64,000 nt of DNA from contig CM022670.1 of assembly GCA_012295275.1 (NCBI GenBank), positions 22,607,755-22,671,754 of the forward strand. Direction: 5' to 3'. Both the position numbers and the translations under genes were made by a program. Below the pieces are notes generated by a model that did no database searches, was not told the origin of the DNA, and saw nothing but the letters and a program-made list of their open reading frames with translations. Shown here piece after piece: positions 34,200-52,672 of this stretch. The first letter of the stretch is position 1. Every line of letters starts with the position of its first letter. The stretch is from Chrysomallon squamiferum. Its lineage: Eukaryota > Mollusca > Gastropoda > Neomphalida > Peltospiridae.

Positions 34200-35120
34200 T
34201 GTTAATCATTTGTAATTTCACTTAACAAATTCACATAAATTAACTGCCAATCTTTATTCTAGTTTGTTTTTATTTACTATGAAAGAGTATCTGTGAGAAT
34301 TTAATTTTATGCTTCAGGTGACAATATTTTAACATTTGCTTGTGTTGTAAGGTTACACTATGGAAGAAATGTAAGCATGTGATGTGATTTTTCTTGCAAA
34401 ATGCATTGCAGTTGCAGGTTTACTAGAGTATATTATTTCATCTTGAAAGGCTTCCATTTTGATAACTGCTTTCAGGTAAATATTAAAAGCTTTGAGTAAA
34501 ATATGAAAATTATTAACTTGGACATTATTAATAACAACATTTCAGTTTCATAATGATTTATTAACTAATCAAAAACAATAGACATACTTTCAAACAATAT
34601 GCATGCATGTTTTATGTATAATTATGGTAGCTTTTAAGAAGAAAAATATGATGCTTCCTTGGACAATTTTTTTTGTTTGTTTCCATATCTCATTTATTGC
34701 ACACTGTATTTACCATTAATACAAGCCCAAGTTGTAATTACATTGTATGGAAGTTGTTACAACAGCCACAACACAAAAACATTTAAAAATCTAAAAATGT
34801 TTTACAAAAATTAACAATGGAAGATTTAGTTAACAAACATTAATGAAATAGTATTCTTCATCCTATTTAAAGCATATCATTTAGGAAATAAATCTTTAAA
34901 TGTTGGAAGGATATAAAATGCATTGTCGTATACTTTTGATATATTAATAATCACCTGACTTGTTTAAAGAATTTTGCTGAAAATAATTCTTTTTAAAAAA
35001 AAAATAGAAAAAAAGAAACTGGCTGGTAAAGTGCAGCTGAAGGTTCTTGTTAAATTAAGATCTACGTTACAGATGTACATACACACATAAAAATACCTTA
35101 GTTATAAATAAAATAAAAAG

Positions 35121-35151
<31 letters not shown>

Positions 35152-35304
35152 TTTTATTTATAATTTTAAAGATATATTATCTATTTACACATTACCAATA
35201 TGTTTTATTCATTTTCTTTTTTTTTTTTTTTACAATACAAGAAACAGATATAACAGAAAAATACTACAGTAAAATGGCAGTATTTTTCAGTGTGTTTATG
35301 TAAA

Positions 35305-35340
<36 letters not shown>

Positions 35341-36203
35341 TAACAAAAATAATCACTTAAAATATGGCAAACTTGGGTAATTGGATTCAAATAATATTAA
35401 ACAGATTTGGTTATCTTTTTCAAACATAGAATATATCTACATTGTAAATTTTGATAACTTGTATAGGAATTTATTTTTAAGATGTCAAATTTACCTGCCT
35501 AGGTATTAAAATAATTTTTGGTAAAACCATGGACAGATCCTTACATTTTGTTTTATTTAAAAAAACTGATTTGCTTGGAAGAAATTTTGGGGCCATACAT
35601 CTTTAACAACAACAAGTACTATTAAAATTAAAAAATCTTGAAATTGTAAGTATATGACAACAATACAATGCACAAGTACAATTTATTGAACTTAATTACT
35701 TGAACAAATTTGCATTTTTTTTAAAACTACTAAACAATGACAAGGGTACACATATCTGATGATAATTTATTTTGGCAACATAATTTTGGATGTCTATCTT
35801 CTGCGAACACTTTTTTTTTTTATTTATAAACTGACAGAAATGTTCACAGAGAATTAAAAATCAATCTAACAGATATAAATTATTTTAGTAGTCGCACACA
35901 AATTTCAAATAAATATTTTTTAATACATGTATTAGAAAAATATCACTTCTCAAAAATACACACAACCCCCTCTCACCTTTTTAAAAACATCTTACAATAT
36001 CTGGTTTTAGGTCTAGTTTAAAATTATACTACTGAATGGGGGATATTCTGGATCTAAATATCATGTTTGACACATTTTTGAAAACTTCAAACTGCATAAA
36101 AAATACCAGTTCTAAACACCATAGTCTTTTTTTCACCTTGCACGCGATTTCCATAGTGATAACTGTAGACACAAGTAAAATAAGAAAGCCCTCGTCTAAC
36201 GCT
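34200..36203. other. convergent intergenic region and MIB1 3' UTR
   Basis: No coding sequence. (TA)n arrays lie at about 35124-35149 and 35309-35335. Part of this is the MIB1 3' UTR on the minus strand; candidate minus-strand AATAAA signals are numerous in such AT-rich DNA, so the end was not placed. Confidence 0.5.
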
Positions 36204-40824
<4,621 letters not shown>

Positions 40825-42431
40825 TTAGTTTTATGAACTTTCATTGTGTCTTAAAAAATGATTGCATGTGTCAGGTAATAAACTGTGATAACTCAAACAT
40901 TAAAATCTTGTGCCCTGGAGAACGATGCAGAATTGATATTTAGGATGTTAAAGGTTGTCGTAAGTTGCTTCATTGATTAAATGGTTCCAGCTTTTGTCCA
41001 CTCTTAAAACATTCTTAATAAAATGATATAAAAACAACTGACATCCCTGTTGTTTTTTTTTTTTAAATCGAGAATAAGCATCAGTTTATTAAAATTCTGA
41101 ACTGTTAATAATAACAGAATTTAAAAAAAAAAATAGCAATAGCAGATATAAAACTTCATTATAAAATGTTTTTCAAAAGAGAAGTATATCTGCTGGAAAA
41201 ACTAATCTTGAAATAATAAAATTATCTACATTTACAGACATGAAAAAATTCAATATCTGAAGAAAAAGATTTGGGAAAGATCTGCTTAAAGAATTTTAAA
41301 TAAAAATATATACTTTTCATTCCACACATTACTTAACAAACTGATAACTATCCCAGGCTCCCAACAATCATAATTATTCAGTTCTGTGAGGTTTTTTTTT
41401 TTTTTTCACTTAAAGCATGTAGGAGCAATGAACGCTACTGTTCATTTATCACAAAGTGAAGAAGAGTAAGGTACAGATAACTGTTTCTGTTATCCAGCAG
41501 CCTGAGCTGTTTCATCAAGACTTGTACTTTTAATCCATCCATCACCATCTTTCACTTCATGTCTTAACTGACAGATTGCTCTCACTGATCAGCACACAGA
41601 GCCCTTAATGGTCCTGTGCAAAACTTCAAAGGCCAAGTCATGAAACTTGAAACTTAAAATTTCTTTCTGTCACAAATAAAACATCACATTAATATCACAT
41701 ACCTGTTACTGGTTTTCAAACAAAAACTAACTTTTATCTGTAATTATGTGGATCTTGTTTTGTTTTCACACTTAGGTTTCATTTACCAACTAGTGAAATG
41801 ATGGTAATATGTATTCTACAGTTACATCAATGACTATATAAATATTGTGGTGTTAGCCAAAACTTTTAAATAAGCTGAACAAAAGATGTTTGATCTGTTA
41901 ATGAGTTATGTGCTGAATTCTTTATTTGACTGATGTAATATGATTGTTATGAAACACCAAGATCCAATACAAAAGCAAATAAAGGTGCCACAAAACAATA
42001 CAATTTTTTTTTTTTAACAAATGATAATATTTGGAATTATAAAATCATATTATTAAAAGATAAAACTAATAGGAATCATAACACCAAATTATTTTTACTA
42101 TCTTAATCTTTCATTTGAGAAAAAAAAAAAAAAATAAAAATAAAATAAATAACTCCACAAAACTGTGACTTTATTTAGAAGATTTTAGTTTTCTATATTT
42201 TAAGGGTTATTTCAATATAAATATATTATTAGACAACCTCATTAAGGAATGAAATCTCTGCAAATTAATACTAACTATGGTGAGGTCAGAGACTTACTCC
42301 TAACATTTTGTTTAATCCTATTAGCACCTTCATAGATAACTACTGTAACCTAAGTGCATCTTATCAATGAGAGCTAAAAGCCTGACTGGGAATGGCCCCA
42401 GGGGTGGAGTTTAGAGGGGGGTACTGGTTAC

Positions 42432-42575
42432 CTTGTTTGGACATGAACTGTAGAAAGAGGGCACACATTGCCATATGGGGGGTGTAGGGATTAATCTCTA
42501 CAGGATCAGCTGTCAGGAAGGACACTGAGGCCTGCACTGGGTTTACAGAATTATTAAGTTCTGGAAGAAAAAGTC
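42432..42575 (-). other. isolated exon-like open frame, 144 nt
   Basis: On the minus strand a CTGTTTTTCAG acceptor is followed by 144 nt open in one frame (phase 1 in and out) and a CAAG|GTAACC donor. It encodes, in part, VNPVQASVSFLTADPVEINP and YTPHMAMCALFLQFMSKQ. Base composition is coding-like and unlike the surroundings. It does not fit MIB1: the next exon needs phase 2, and in that phase the sequence has an early TAA. I do not recognise the peptide. It could be an exon of a nested gene, a poison exon of MIB1 or chance. Confidence 0.35.
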
Positions 42576-43430
42576 CTGAAAAACAGGCGATGAACTAACA
42601 ACTTAGAACAAGTAATGAAAAATCATTCTAATACAAATATAAATTTAATTTGATTTATCTACTTTTTGGAATTAATGAAAAATTGGATTTAAAATAAGGA
42701 TCATAATAATAATTTCCAAAAAATGAACCCTAAAATATGTGTCAGTAACTTATGTTATCTATAAAAATAAATTTTCAAACACAAACATATGATATCTAAA
42801 CATTCCTATAATGGCTTTCTTCTTTTCAACAGATGTTTCATTTGTTTTTCCAATGTTTTCTATTTTTCTCTCTTTTTTTTTTTTTGATTTTCCATAACAG
42901 AAGAACAGAAGTTGAATTACCATTTCTAAATTATGGAAGCAACTTGCTGTGTTATCTTTTGAATGTTCTTAAGAAGATTCTATTTAAAGAATGCTCCACA
43001 GTGGCAGACAGCAGGATGAACAACTAGTGTAAAAAAAAATCTTACAGTAAACTTGGCACAGCGTAGTCTTGTTAACTGTACAAGTTTGTGATTTATTTCT
43101 GTTAAGCTTTTAATTTCACATAAATAATTAATTATTCAATTATGAGCTGTCCCCAGAGTGATGAAAAATGTTTATAATACTGCTAATAGAATGGCTTTAT
43201 TTTTCTCTATATTTATTTATTTATTTATTTATTTCAAATAACTGTTTTTTCAACTTTTGGAACCCTTTTCACATGAATTGAATAGAAGCTGAACATAATA
43301 AGATCATTTATTAAATACCTGCATTAGTATTTTAAAGTAAATCTCATAAATATAACATCTAACATTTCATCAAATGCAGATGACTTTTAAAAAAAGTTTA
43401 AAAAAAAAAGAAGAATTTAACACAATTATT

Positions 43431-43439
<9 letters not shown>

Positions 43440-43468
<29 letters not shown>

Positions 43469-43514
43469 TTTTTTATATATATATTTCAATTTTATTTTTG
43501 TAAATATATATATA
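43440..43514. repeat. (TA)n-rich tract
   Basis: Interrupted AT/TA dinucleotide repeats with short T runs. No other content was seen. Confidence 0.85.
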
Positions 43515-45171
43515 CATAACAATGATTTATTACAAGATCAGTAAGAAACACAAATCCAGTCAAAGTTTATTGATAAATGATCCTAACCAAGGCCCTGCAG
43601 AAGACAGCACAGATGTTTTGATGGTCAATCAGCACAGAAGAGTGATTAGAATTCTGTACCTTCTTCCTTTAACATACCCTCACTTGAACAGCATCAGGTT
43701 TCACACACCGGCAACCCAACAGTTCCTTCTTGTAGGATACTGACACCAAGTTATGACATGTGGTAGCACAGTTGGACTGCTATTTGATGAAAGCTTACAG
43801 AAGCTGTTTCCACCAGCTGTGTTGATGTAACAATTCTGCTCTAATTATGAATGCAGAAACTATGCAATTTGGGCCTTGTGTCACTCATTACCTCTGGGTT
43901 GCCTACATGTATGTGTCTGTTTTATAATAATAAAAGTCAGCTGATATTTATCTTACTAAAATCTAATTAAAGCTCAGTGTGTTAGTTTGGTGCAGCATGA
44001 TGGAAGGAAGAAAACGTGTGTGTAGAAAATTAAGGTTTGGCTGTGAAGATTTAACCAAAAAAAAAAATATAAAAAATAATAATAATAATAGTTCTAACAA
44101 AAAGGAAAAATGGAAAAAGAAAAGAGAAACAAGTTTTATGATTATAAAATTTAAAAAAAAAAAAAAAAAAAAATTAAATAAATAAATAATTAAATAAACA
44201 ATCAAAACCAAAATGTTTATTTCCCCCCACACACAATTTGGTGATAAATCATTTTAAAATTTAGTTTCTGAATAAGCATTTACATATAGAGTATGTAGTC
44301 AACACAGCTCAGGAACATTGTCTTCAAATTTATTTTTAATATCATCAGTGACAAAAACAATCCAAACAGATGAGCAGCAGACTGGTGTTATTTTTAACAG
44401 TGAAAGACTGAGGAAGTAAATCTGACAGTACACTGCCAATCACACTGACAGTTCCGAGTCTGTTCTATTTTAAGAAATTAACAGTTTTATATTACACTGG
44501 AAAAGAAATGTTAAAAATGCTGTATGCTGTGAATATATGAAATATTATAATGAATGCAGTTGAATGTTGGTGAATCATGTTCTGAATGAAATGAAATGTA
44601 TGAAATCTCAAAGAAAAGCATATAACTAGTTTTGTTAATGGTCAGAACAAGAAAACAGCCTGAATTGTTGTAATTTTCAACATTAAGCAATATTAAATGA
44701 ACATGATCACAAACTAAACTACCAATCTGTAACTGGTACATGATAACTTTTGAAACAATATGGTTTTCATTAAAAACATTCCCATTTTAATATTAATATT
44801 TTATACAGTCTTGAATTCAACTTGTATGAATTTTTTTTTAAAATGAAAAACATAGTTTATGCAAATGTTCAAGAATATTTATTATTTCCCATATAATAAA
44901 GTATAGAGTAGGTGTACATAACAATTATATTTGACATGCTTGCAGTCTTATGTCCAGTTGGCTCATGTTTATGTGATGTGTTGTTATTTCTTTCCACAAC
45001 CTTTCTTTATATGCCAAAGGAAAAGTATTTACAACATTTGACAATGTTTAGTAAATAATATATCTTTTTTTCTTTCTCACAAAGTCTAAATATACATTTT
45101 CAGTTGCATATAGGAAATGACCTAGACCAAGTCTAGAATGCAGCATGCCTTGAAGCCATGTGTAGTATATT

Positions 45172-45276
45172 ATGCAAATGCTGGGGTTGGCCCACAATCC
45201 AGGACATAATGGTTTCTCCTTCCTTCCTCATTAACATATGGGCCAGCTCACTGACAGATTAGGTTTCCATGGAAAC
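45172..45276. promoter_or_regulatory. candidate regulatory island: octamer and palindromic X-box
   Basis: A perfect POU octamer ATGCAAAT (45172-45179) and a 14-bp perfect palindrome GTTTCCATGGAAAC (45263-45276), matching the RFX X-box architecture, lie 90 bases apart in a GC-richer island of an otherwise AT-rich intron. It is a candidate enhancer by motif content only. Confidence 0.35.
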
Positions 45277-46354
45277 TGGAAAAGCACATCAGACAGAAGC
45301 AATTTCTGCAAGCAGCTGCAATCAAGAATTGATCTGCAATAAAATTACCAAGAAAGAGTGTTCTTAAACTACAATCTTTGTATACTTGCCTGCTAACAAC
45401 CCTTTCTTCAACAGTTACAAGGCAATATAGGTAGAGAAGGGCATCTTTCTCCTTATTGCATACATAATGACATTACAATATCCTAGTCTCTAGCATTATT
45501 TCCAATAATTGCATGTCCAGTGTCCTGTAGTCAATGACAGTGTATTTTGATCACTGGCACAGAGCAAGCCTGTGTCTGATTCTGTGATTGCAAACTTGAC
45601 ATTAACCCAGGCTCTAAACATGCCTAAAATGCATGGATGTCAATGGAGAATCATAATTAAGGCTTTCAACCATTACTAAGAAAAAAAAAAAAAAATCAAC
45701 AACAACAACCAAAAAAAAAACCTTTCATTACTATGCGTCACAAGTTGTTCAGTCTATTGCAGGAAACGAGGTGAGTACTTGGCCTAATTTCTCATAAAAT
45801 ACCAAATGCTATATAACAGTAGTAAATGTTACGAAAGGTCTTCTTTATGATTTTAGCATTTTCATGCAGTCTGGTGATACTACAGCTGTGGTATTTTCCA
45901 ACGACTGGATACAAATATTAGGAATGCTGAGACAATGAACAAATCAGCTGATTTAATACTGGGTGTGAATGTTTGCTTGTCATTCAGTGTAATAGTTATG
46001 GTGGGGATAATGGCTGTAGTAAAGCTTGGTGATGCATTTTTTTTCACGTCTGAGGGAGGAGTATTATGCAGTTTGTGTCCAATGATCCTGTTTTTGGCAC
46101 ATCAAAGATTGTTATTCTTGGAACTCCCTAATGTACATTCTTAATATTCATCAAGAAAAAAACCTACATATGCTGACCATCAGTTTATTGTTAATATTTC
46201 ACTGTTATGGTGCCATTAAAACATTTATTCTGTTTATTTCCTGAGCTGATGAGAAAGTAGACATTATCTTTTAAAACTGTTATTTTCCAAATAACCTGAA
46301 TAATATAAACATTATAATATGATCATTAAAACAGCAATTCCCATTCAGAATAAC

Positions 46355-46399
<45 letters not shown>

Positions 46400-46800
46400 G
46401 AACAAATTGCTGTAGTAACTAACTACAAGAACATTTTTTTTAAATTAAAAATTTTTGACATAAATTTAACAAGCTCTACAGATGTATCAACTATTTTTAA
46501 CAATTTGTATGCATTTTTAAATAGTTTTATTATATGAGAACACAGAATATCAGAACAACTACTGCTAAATGTATATAGTCAATTATTGCTTCATGTTACC
46601 CTATGCATACAAAGAGGTTTGTTTATAACTATCTATGTATTAATATAAAATATTTGTGTTATTATTATTTTAATTGTTATTATTGACACCAAAATCTCAA
46701 AATGCATTCCACAGAAATGCCTTTTTCACAGCCTAATCCAAAAAGATGATTATCAAAGAAAATAAATGTGTCCAGAATAACTATCACTAATCTATATTTA

Positions 46801-46801
46801 C

Positions 46802-46833
<32 letters not shown>
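46801..46833. repeat. poly(A) tract
   Basis: An uninterrupted run of about 28 A, with no recognisable retroposon body upstream. Confidence 0.85.
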
Positions 46834-46836
<3 letters not shown>

Positions 46837-48655
46837 CCAGTCATTATGGCTGACTAGAATCTAAAGAAAAGAACAAGAATTAAAAATCTCAGCCAATCTG
46901 GTATCTAACTCAGTTAAATCTATTTTGGACAAAAATTATTTTCTTACGTTTTAGATAATAACAAACAAAAAAAAACTTCAGTTTAAAATGTTTTCTTTCT
47001 TTCCAATTTCAGCTTTCATAAAAATATCACATGTACTTATACATCTGTCAAAAAAGAAAAAAACAAAGATTATAAAAAACCCCAGTTTAGACAAAATAAT
47101 TCATTAATTCTGATCTTTTATGTGTTTCCATCAACATTCTAATTTATAAATGCTTTTTTTTTTTTTTTTCTTCTTCTTTTGATCGGTCACAAAGTTCAAG
47201 TCAGTTACAAAACTGGAATTTATTATAATGCAGCCATCTTATAAATCTGTATTTTCCAAACGAACATTTTGCTTACGAAAAAATCCAATGAAGGTCAGGC
47301 ATTGACACTCTTTCTCATATCTTAGTGTCTGAAAGATGGGTGAAGAGGGGGGGGTATACACCAAACATACCCACAAGGAAGTTCTTTAATCTTATCTTTT
47401 GGTGCCATTGCAGGGAACCTGAGGTCAGAACACAAGATAAACAGTGAATCATACCAGTTACTATTCCCACATGTCCATTAATATAGAGACAGAAATGAAT
47501 CAATATAACACCATGTCAGAATATATTGCTCCAGTCATTTGTAATATATTACACACTGAGCCAAATAGTGTTGCTGTATGTGTGGATGTATTTAACACCA
47601 TGCATAATAAATAGTTAGAATCCTAGTGGACAGCTTTGCTTATAATTATGTAAACTGTTGGCAATAACCTACACTCGAAACGTTTGGTAAGCTGGTACAC
47701 TGGCATAACCTAACCTGTAATTAGTATGTAATTGTGAAATAATTTATACATCACACACAGTCTGCCTACAAATCATATACAAAATGATACAGATATTGTG
47801 CCTTTGGGTTAAGGTATGTTAAACAGTTTACAAACAGTAGCCCTTCTGGTAACTGTTAATGTGGGAGGTTTTGTTTTTCTATGTTTTTCAGTGGGTGATA
47901 TAGTGGACAAAATGACGAAAACAATAGCTGTATTTATGCAGTATGTTGAAAGATGGTTGTTGTTTTTCTTGGTCTTATTTAAGAAATTCAGAAAATGATT
48001 TTGTATTAAATGAATAATTTAAAGTTAACCATTACATTTTGTTTACTTCATGAATGCTTTAATTAACAGTTTCCTGTTGCAAATTTAACAGGGCATCAGT
48101 TATGGACTAGTGAGAAATTTTAAATTCATTTCTGCAAAGGAAACTTGGAGGAGGGAAAAAAAAAAATCAACTAATGTGTTGCCAACTCAGTTGCAGTAAC
48201 TCAGAATTTGCTGGATTTTATGAGGAAAAAACTGATGGCAAAATGCCTGACATAGCTTGGGAAGGCTGCTCATCCAATTATTGTTCTAGGAAGAAACTGT
48301 ACTCCTTGGCTTCTGATATCTTGGAGGTAATACTTTTTTAAAGAAAGAGGCTAAATTTGTATGGAAATCCTTCAATTGTTAAAAATTCAAATCTCATTAA
48401 ATTGATACAAATACTTTAAGACACTCTAAGTTTGTCATCAGCTTCACATCAATTAAAAGAATTATATATAGTAAGAAAATAAGATGATAGTAATAGAATA
48501 AATTGAACACATAAGACCTTTTTGATAAAACAAATCAGCAATTAATATTAATATTTATTCAGCCATTTCATGTAAATAACATTAGATATAGTGTTGACCT
48601 CTCAATTTCTCATGAAAAGAAATTTTTTATTTTCTGACTCACACATTCAAACAGA

Positions 48656-48657
<2 letters not shown>

Positions 48658-48731
<74 letters not shown>
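48658..48731. repeat. (CA)n microsatellite
   Basis: About 37 uninterrupted CA units, the longest dinucleotide array in the window. Confidence 0.97.
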
Positions 48732-48733
<2 letters not shown>

Positions 48734-51700
48734 CACTGTGTGACTTAATGTTTTTCCAAACAACATCCAGTTGTATATCTCCACAGTCCATAAAAACAGT
48801 AAGTAAATAATGGAGATTTTATCAAAATCAATCCATCCTAAAGTTAATCAACCTACTTGTAGCAAGAATAAAAAATAATGCAGGAGGGCTGAAATTCTAC
48901 ATATAGAATAACTTGAATAAGCATAAATACAATGTGATGTTCAGACAATATCAAATCTGTTTAACATCTACGTTTCCAAGAATATATCTAGGAAGTTAAG
49001 CTTTGATGCATATAAATCTAAACAGACATTCTGTTTGCAATTATGGTAAAAACTGTAACATGTAAACTTAGAAATCTAATTTTGTTCTTTAGCAAGTCTT
49101 AATCCATTGCTGAATCTTGAAATTCAAAATAATTTCTAAGCTTTAAAACAAAAACAGAAGAAAAAAAAAGAAGCTAACACTGTCGCAGAAAAAATGCTGA
49201 AAATAAATATGAATGGACCAGATTCTTGGTATGTGACATTATGTGTCTGACAGACACAGCATGAACAATCAACAGCATGTGGTTAGTCATAGGAAATGGG
49301 AAATGTTCTAGTTAATGAGATTAACTTCTTGTTACAGTGTATGCAGCGCATTCTCTCAAAATATTGAGAACATTGTTTAAAAACTAGGAAGCTGACAGAA
49401 AATGTTACTGGATGTAAATATTATAGGGCGTAAATTTGAATCCGGAAGTGCGCTATGATTTAGGTATAATTTAGGAGACATTTTTGTTTAAATAAAGCAT
49501 ACAAACATAATTAGCTGACACTGTGTTAATTTAGTCTAGATGTAGTGTTCTCCCTAATATTTGTTCTTACAAGCAGTCTTTTGTTACATGTGAATGCTAA
49601 TGAAATAGTTTAAAGCATTTGATTACCTTGTCTGAAATATTTAAGTAATTCACTTGCCTTCTGACTTCTAGTTCATTATTTTAACTAGGGTTATGTTGTT
49701 CCTGTTTTTTCTTTATTTACAGATTACAGTAAACACACCAAGAATTTTTGGTAAGTGTTTGATTATATTAAAAATAGTTTAACTTCAACACAGGTCATAA
49801 TATTCTGTTTATCTTCCTTTAGCTATAAAACTAAAACCTTAGAAAAGATAAAATTCAACAAAATATACAGCTATATATGAATGTGTGTGTGTGTGTGTGT
49901 GTGTGATTTTAACATAGCTAACTTTATCATCTAATAATATGAAAAATCCTTCAACTCTTGCTCCCCATAAATAAAGGAAAAAGTTTGTTTTTGTGATGTT
50001 TCAAATTTTTCTCTATCTTATTATTACATGCAGTGTTTTAAATAAACATTATTAAACAAACGTTTATTCTGTTTTTGAAACCTTCTAATCTACTGTGCCA
50101 AATCATGTTGCATTTTATTAACTACATTCATAAATTAATGGTTGCCTCTGTGACATTAAGATATATCATTAGTCAGCAAATTAATATCATATTTAATCTG
50201 CACCTTTTTCTGGAATGTGTAGTCATGGAATTTTAGTTTTTCCACAAGATAAATATTTTACACAAAAAACCAACAACTAACAAAGAAATTCCCAGCCAAA
50301 ATTTATACAAATTCTGAAATGATGTGGACTTAATGAGGTAATGAAGAGATTTACTGTAAGTAAATACAGTAACATTTAGTAGCAATATATTGTGTACTGT
50401 CTGTCTGTCTGTCTGTATGTGTATGAACATGTTCATGAATATGTTTTTTAAATATCATACAGTTTTCTCTAAACAAGTCATGTTAATAGATTATGTATTT
50501 TAGAGTGTGTGTAAATATATGCCTATATAAATATGTATATGTGTGTTAAGATGTTGTGCGTACATCTGTATATTTGTATGGATATGGATATGTATATGAA
50601 TACAAATAAAGATATATAAAAGCACACTTCAGATCTATGACAGAATGATTTAGTTCTGAAATTCCATATCCAATTCATTTATTTTATCTAAATTACCCTT
50701 ACGATGCAACAGGTTATTGATTTCAGCATTAGCAGCAACATCACTTGAGTTGTTGAAGAACACATGACATGAACACATTTCATGGTTAGTAAGCCATGAG
50801 AGATATAGTTATTACTTTCTTTACAAAATCAATATATTCCAAATATCAATGATAAAATATAAATCTTTAAAAAAAAAGAAGAAAGACTTAAGTAATCTTA
50901 ACTTCATGACAGTTGAATTTTCTTATAAGCTATATACTCTGTAAATAATTGTTTAAGATATTTATTGTTGTTTCAGTTATAATGTTTGTACACACAGGTG
51001 CTGACCCTTTTATCCAGCAATCTTGGAACCAGAGGTGATCCAGATTTGTGGATTTGTAAAAATTCTGGATACAGGCTAAATCTTTATTTAAAATTAAAGA
51101 ATGAAACTGTATCTGTATTTAAGACATACAAATTAATATACTTATAAAGCAGTGTCTGTTTCATTTTTATTAATTCACTTTAAATTCTTAAAATATCTGC
51201 ACAGAATACCCTTTTCACTAGCAAGTTGTTTTTCTGCTAGTTTTTTTTTAGACATGATAATAAATGAAACTCATTGTAATTGAAACAAACAATGACATAT
51301 TGTGAAAGGATCACTTATACATAACAACACTTTCACTTGAACTGAATTCACAGAAACTATAACAATGTGGGTCTAATTCAAAAGTAGCCATTTTAAAAAA
51401 TAACCTGTTTTCTGGATTTTCCAGATTTCTTGAAGCTGGATAATTGGTTCAGGACCTGTTTTTATTTATTACCAACTTGAGATTTATGTTTTAAAAAAAA
51501 GAACCAAAACAATATATACAGAGACCTTTTTACAGCCTTCTTGAAGCTAAAATCAAATATATTTATCAATGATAACTGCTTTATCTACATTTGCAGTATC
51601 TGTAATTTTGATAACTCTATTCATGATTTCATAATAAATGAGGTAAAACCAAGAATCAAATCCACTATTTTGGATAATAAACTGTCAAGGTGGGGAGAAG

Positions 51701-52658
51701 AGAAAAAAAAATAAATAAAAAAATACAAAGAAGGAAAGAAAGAATGAAAAAGGAAGAGAAAATAAAAATAAAAAGAACAAGGTATAAAATGAAGAGGGGA
51801 TAATAAGTATAAGAAAATTAAAAGAAAATTTAAGCAATACATTTAGTTAACTGTTGTGAAACACTGTATTTTTCAGACATAAACAACTGATTCAGCCTCA
51901 CAGACTTAGAGAAGAATGTCAAGAAACTATTTCTCTAATTTTAGTATCAAGGTAACAACAGTCAGCTGAAAAAAAGTTCCTGACGTTTAACATATTATCT
52001 CAGCAAGATAACACATTAAAAGCTTTTTCTTTCTTCCTTTCTTTAACTTGGAAAACATATTTACTTGGAACAACATTAAAAAAGAAAACAAATAAATAAA
52101 AAAGTAATAACCAAACAAAAAATAAGAAAGGTAAATTAAAAATGATATGGTATTTTGAGAGAAAAAAAATTAAAAAAATACATAAATTAAATGTAAAAAG
52201 ATATTTAGTAAAAATAAATTAACAGCTAGAAAAATAAATTATTATCTTAAATGAAAATTTATTTTCAACTTGTATGAATCACATTTATTTTATTATTTCG
52301 ATTAACATTTCAAAATACAGAAGCATAATAAGTCTTATAATTAAGAACTTAAATATTATTTTACCTCTTTGTTATTTGATATGCTAACTTTTGTACCAAT
52401 ATTGTTTGGTGTAAATATATACACATTAATCTTGTATTCTTTTTTAATTTTGTATTCTTATTTTTTTTAACTATATTATCTTAATTAATTTATATAATGT
52501 ATACAATTTTTTTTTTTCCAGCATATCCTAATCTATAACACAAATATTCTATTCAGATTGAGTACTACGTAGCCTGGTTTCTGTTTCCTATCATCAAGCA
52601 AAATCATCTGTCCAGTTTAATCATCTGCTGGTAAAACCAACTGACACAGACCTAAATG

Positions 52659-52672
52659 GTTACCTAGGCAAC
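52659..52672. promoter_or_regulatory. RFX X-box motif
   Basis: GTTACCTAGGCAAC is a full match to the symmetric RFX consensus GTNRCC-N2-RGYAAC. It lies in a complex-sequence island of the long non-coding stretch. Confidence 0.45.

Noticed and set aside
41480-41600. Minus-strand frame HEVKDGDGWIKSTSLDE
   Set aside because: Only about 30 codons between stops, with no paired acceptor and donor in phase and no link to MIB1.
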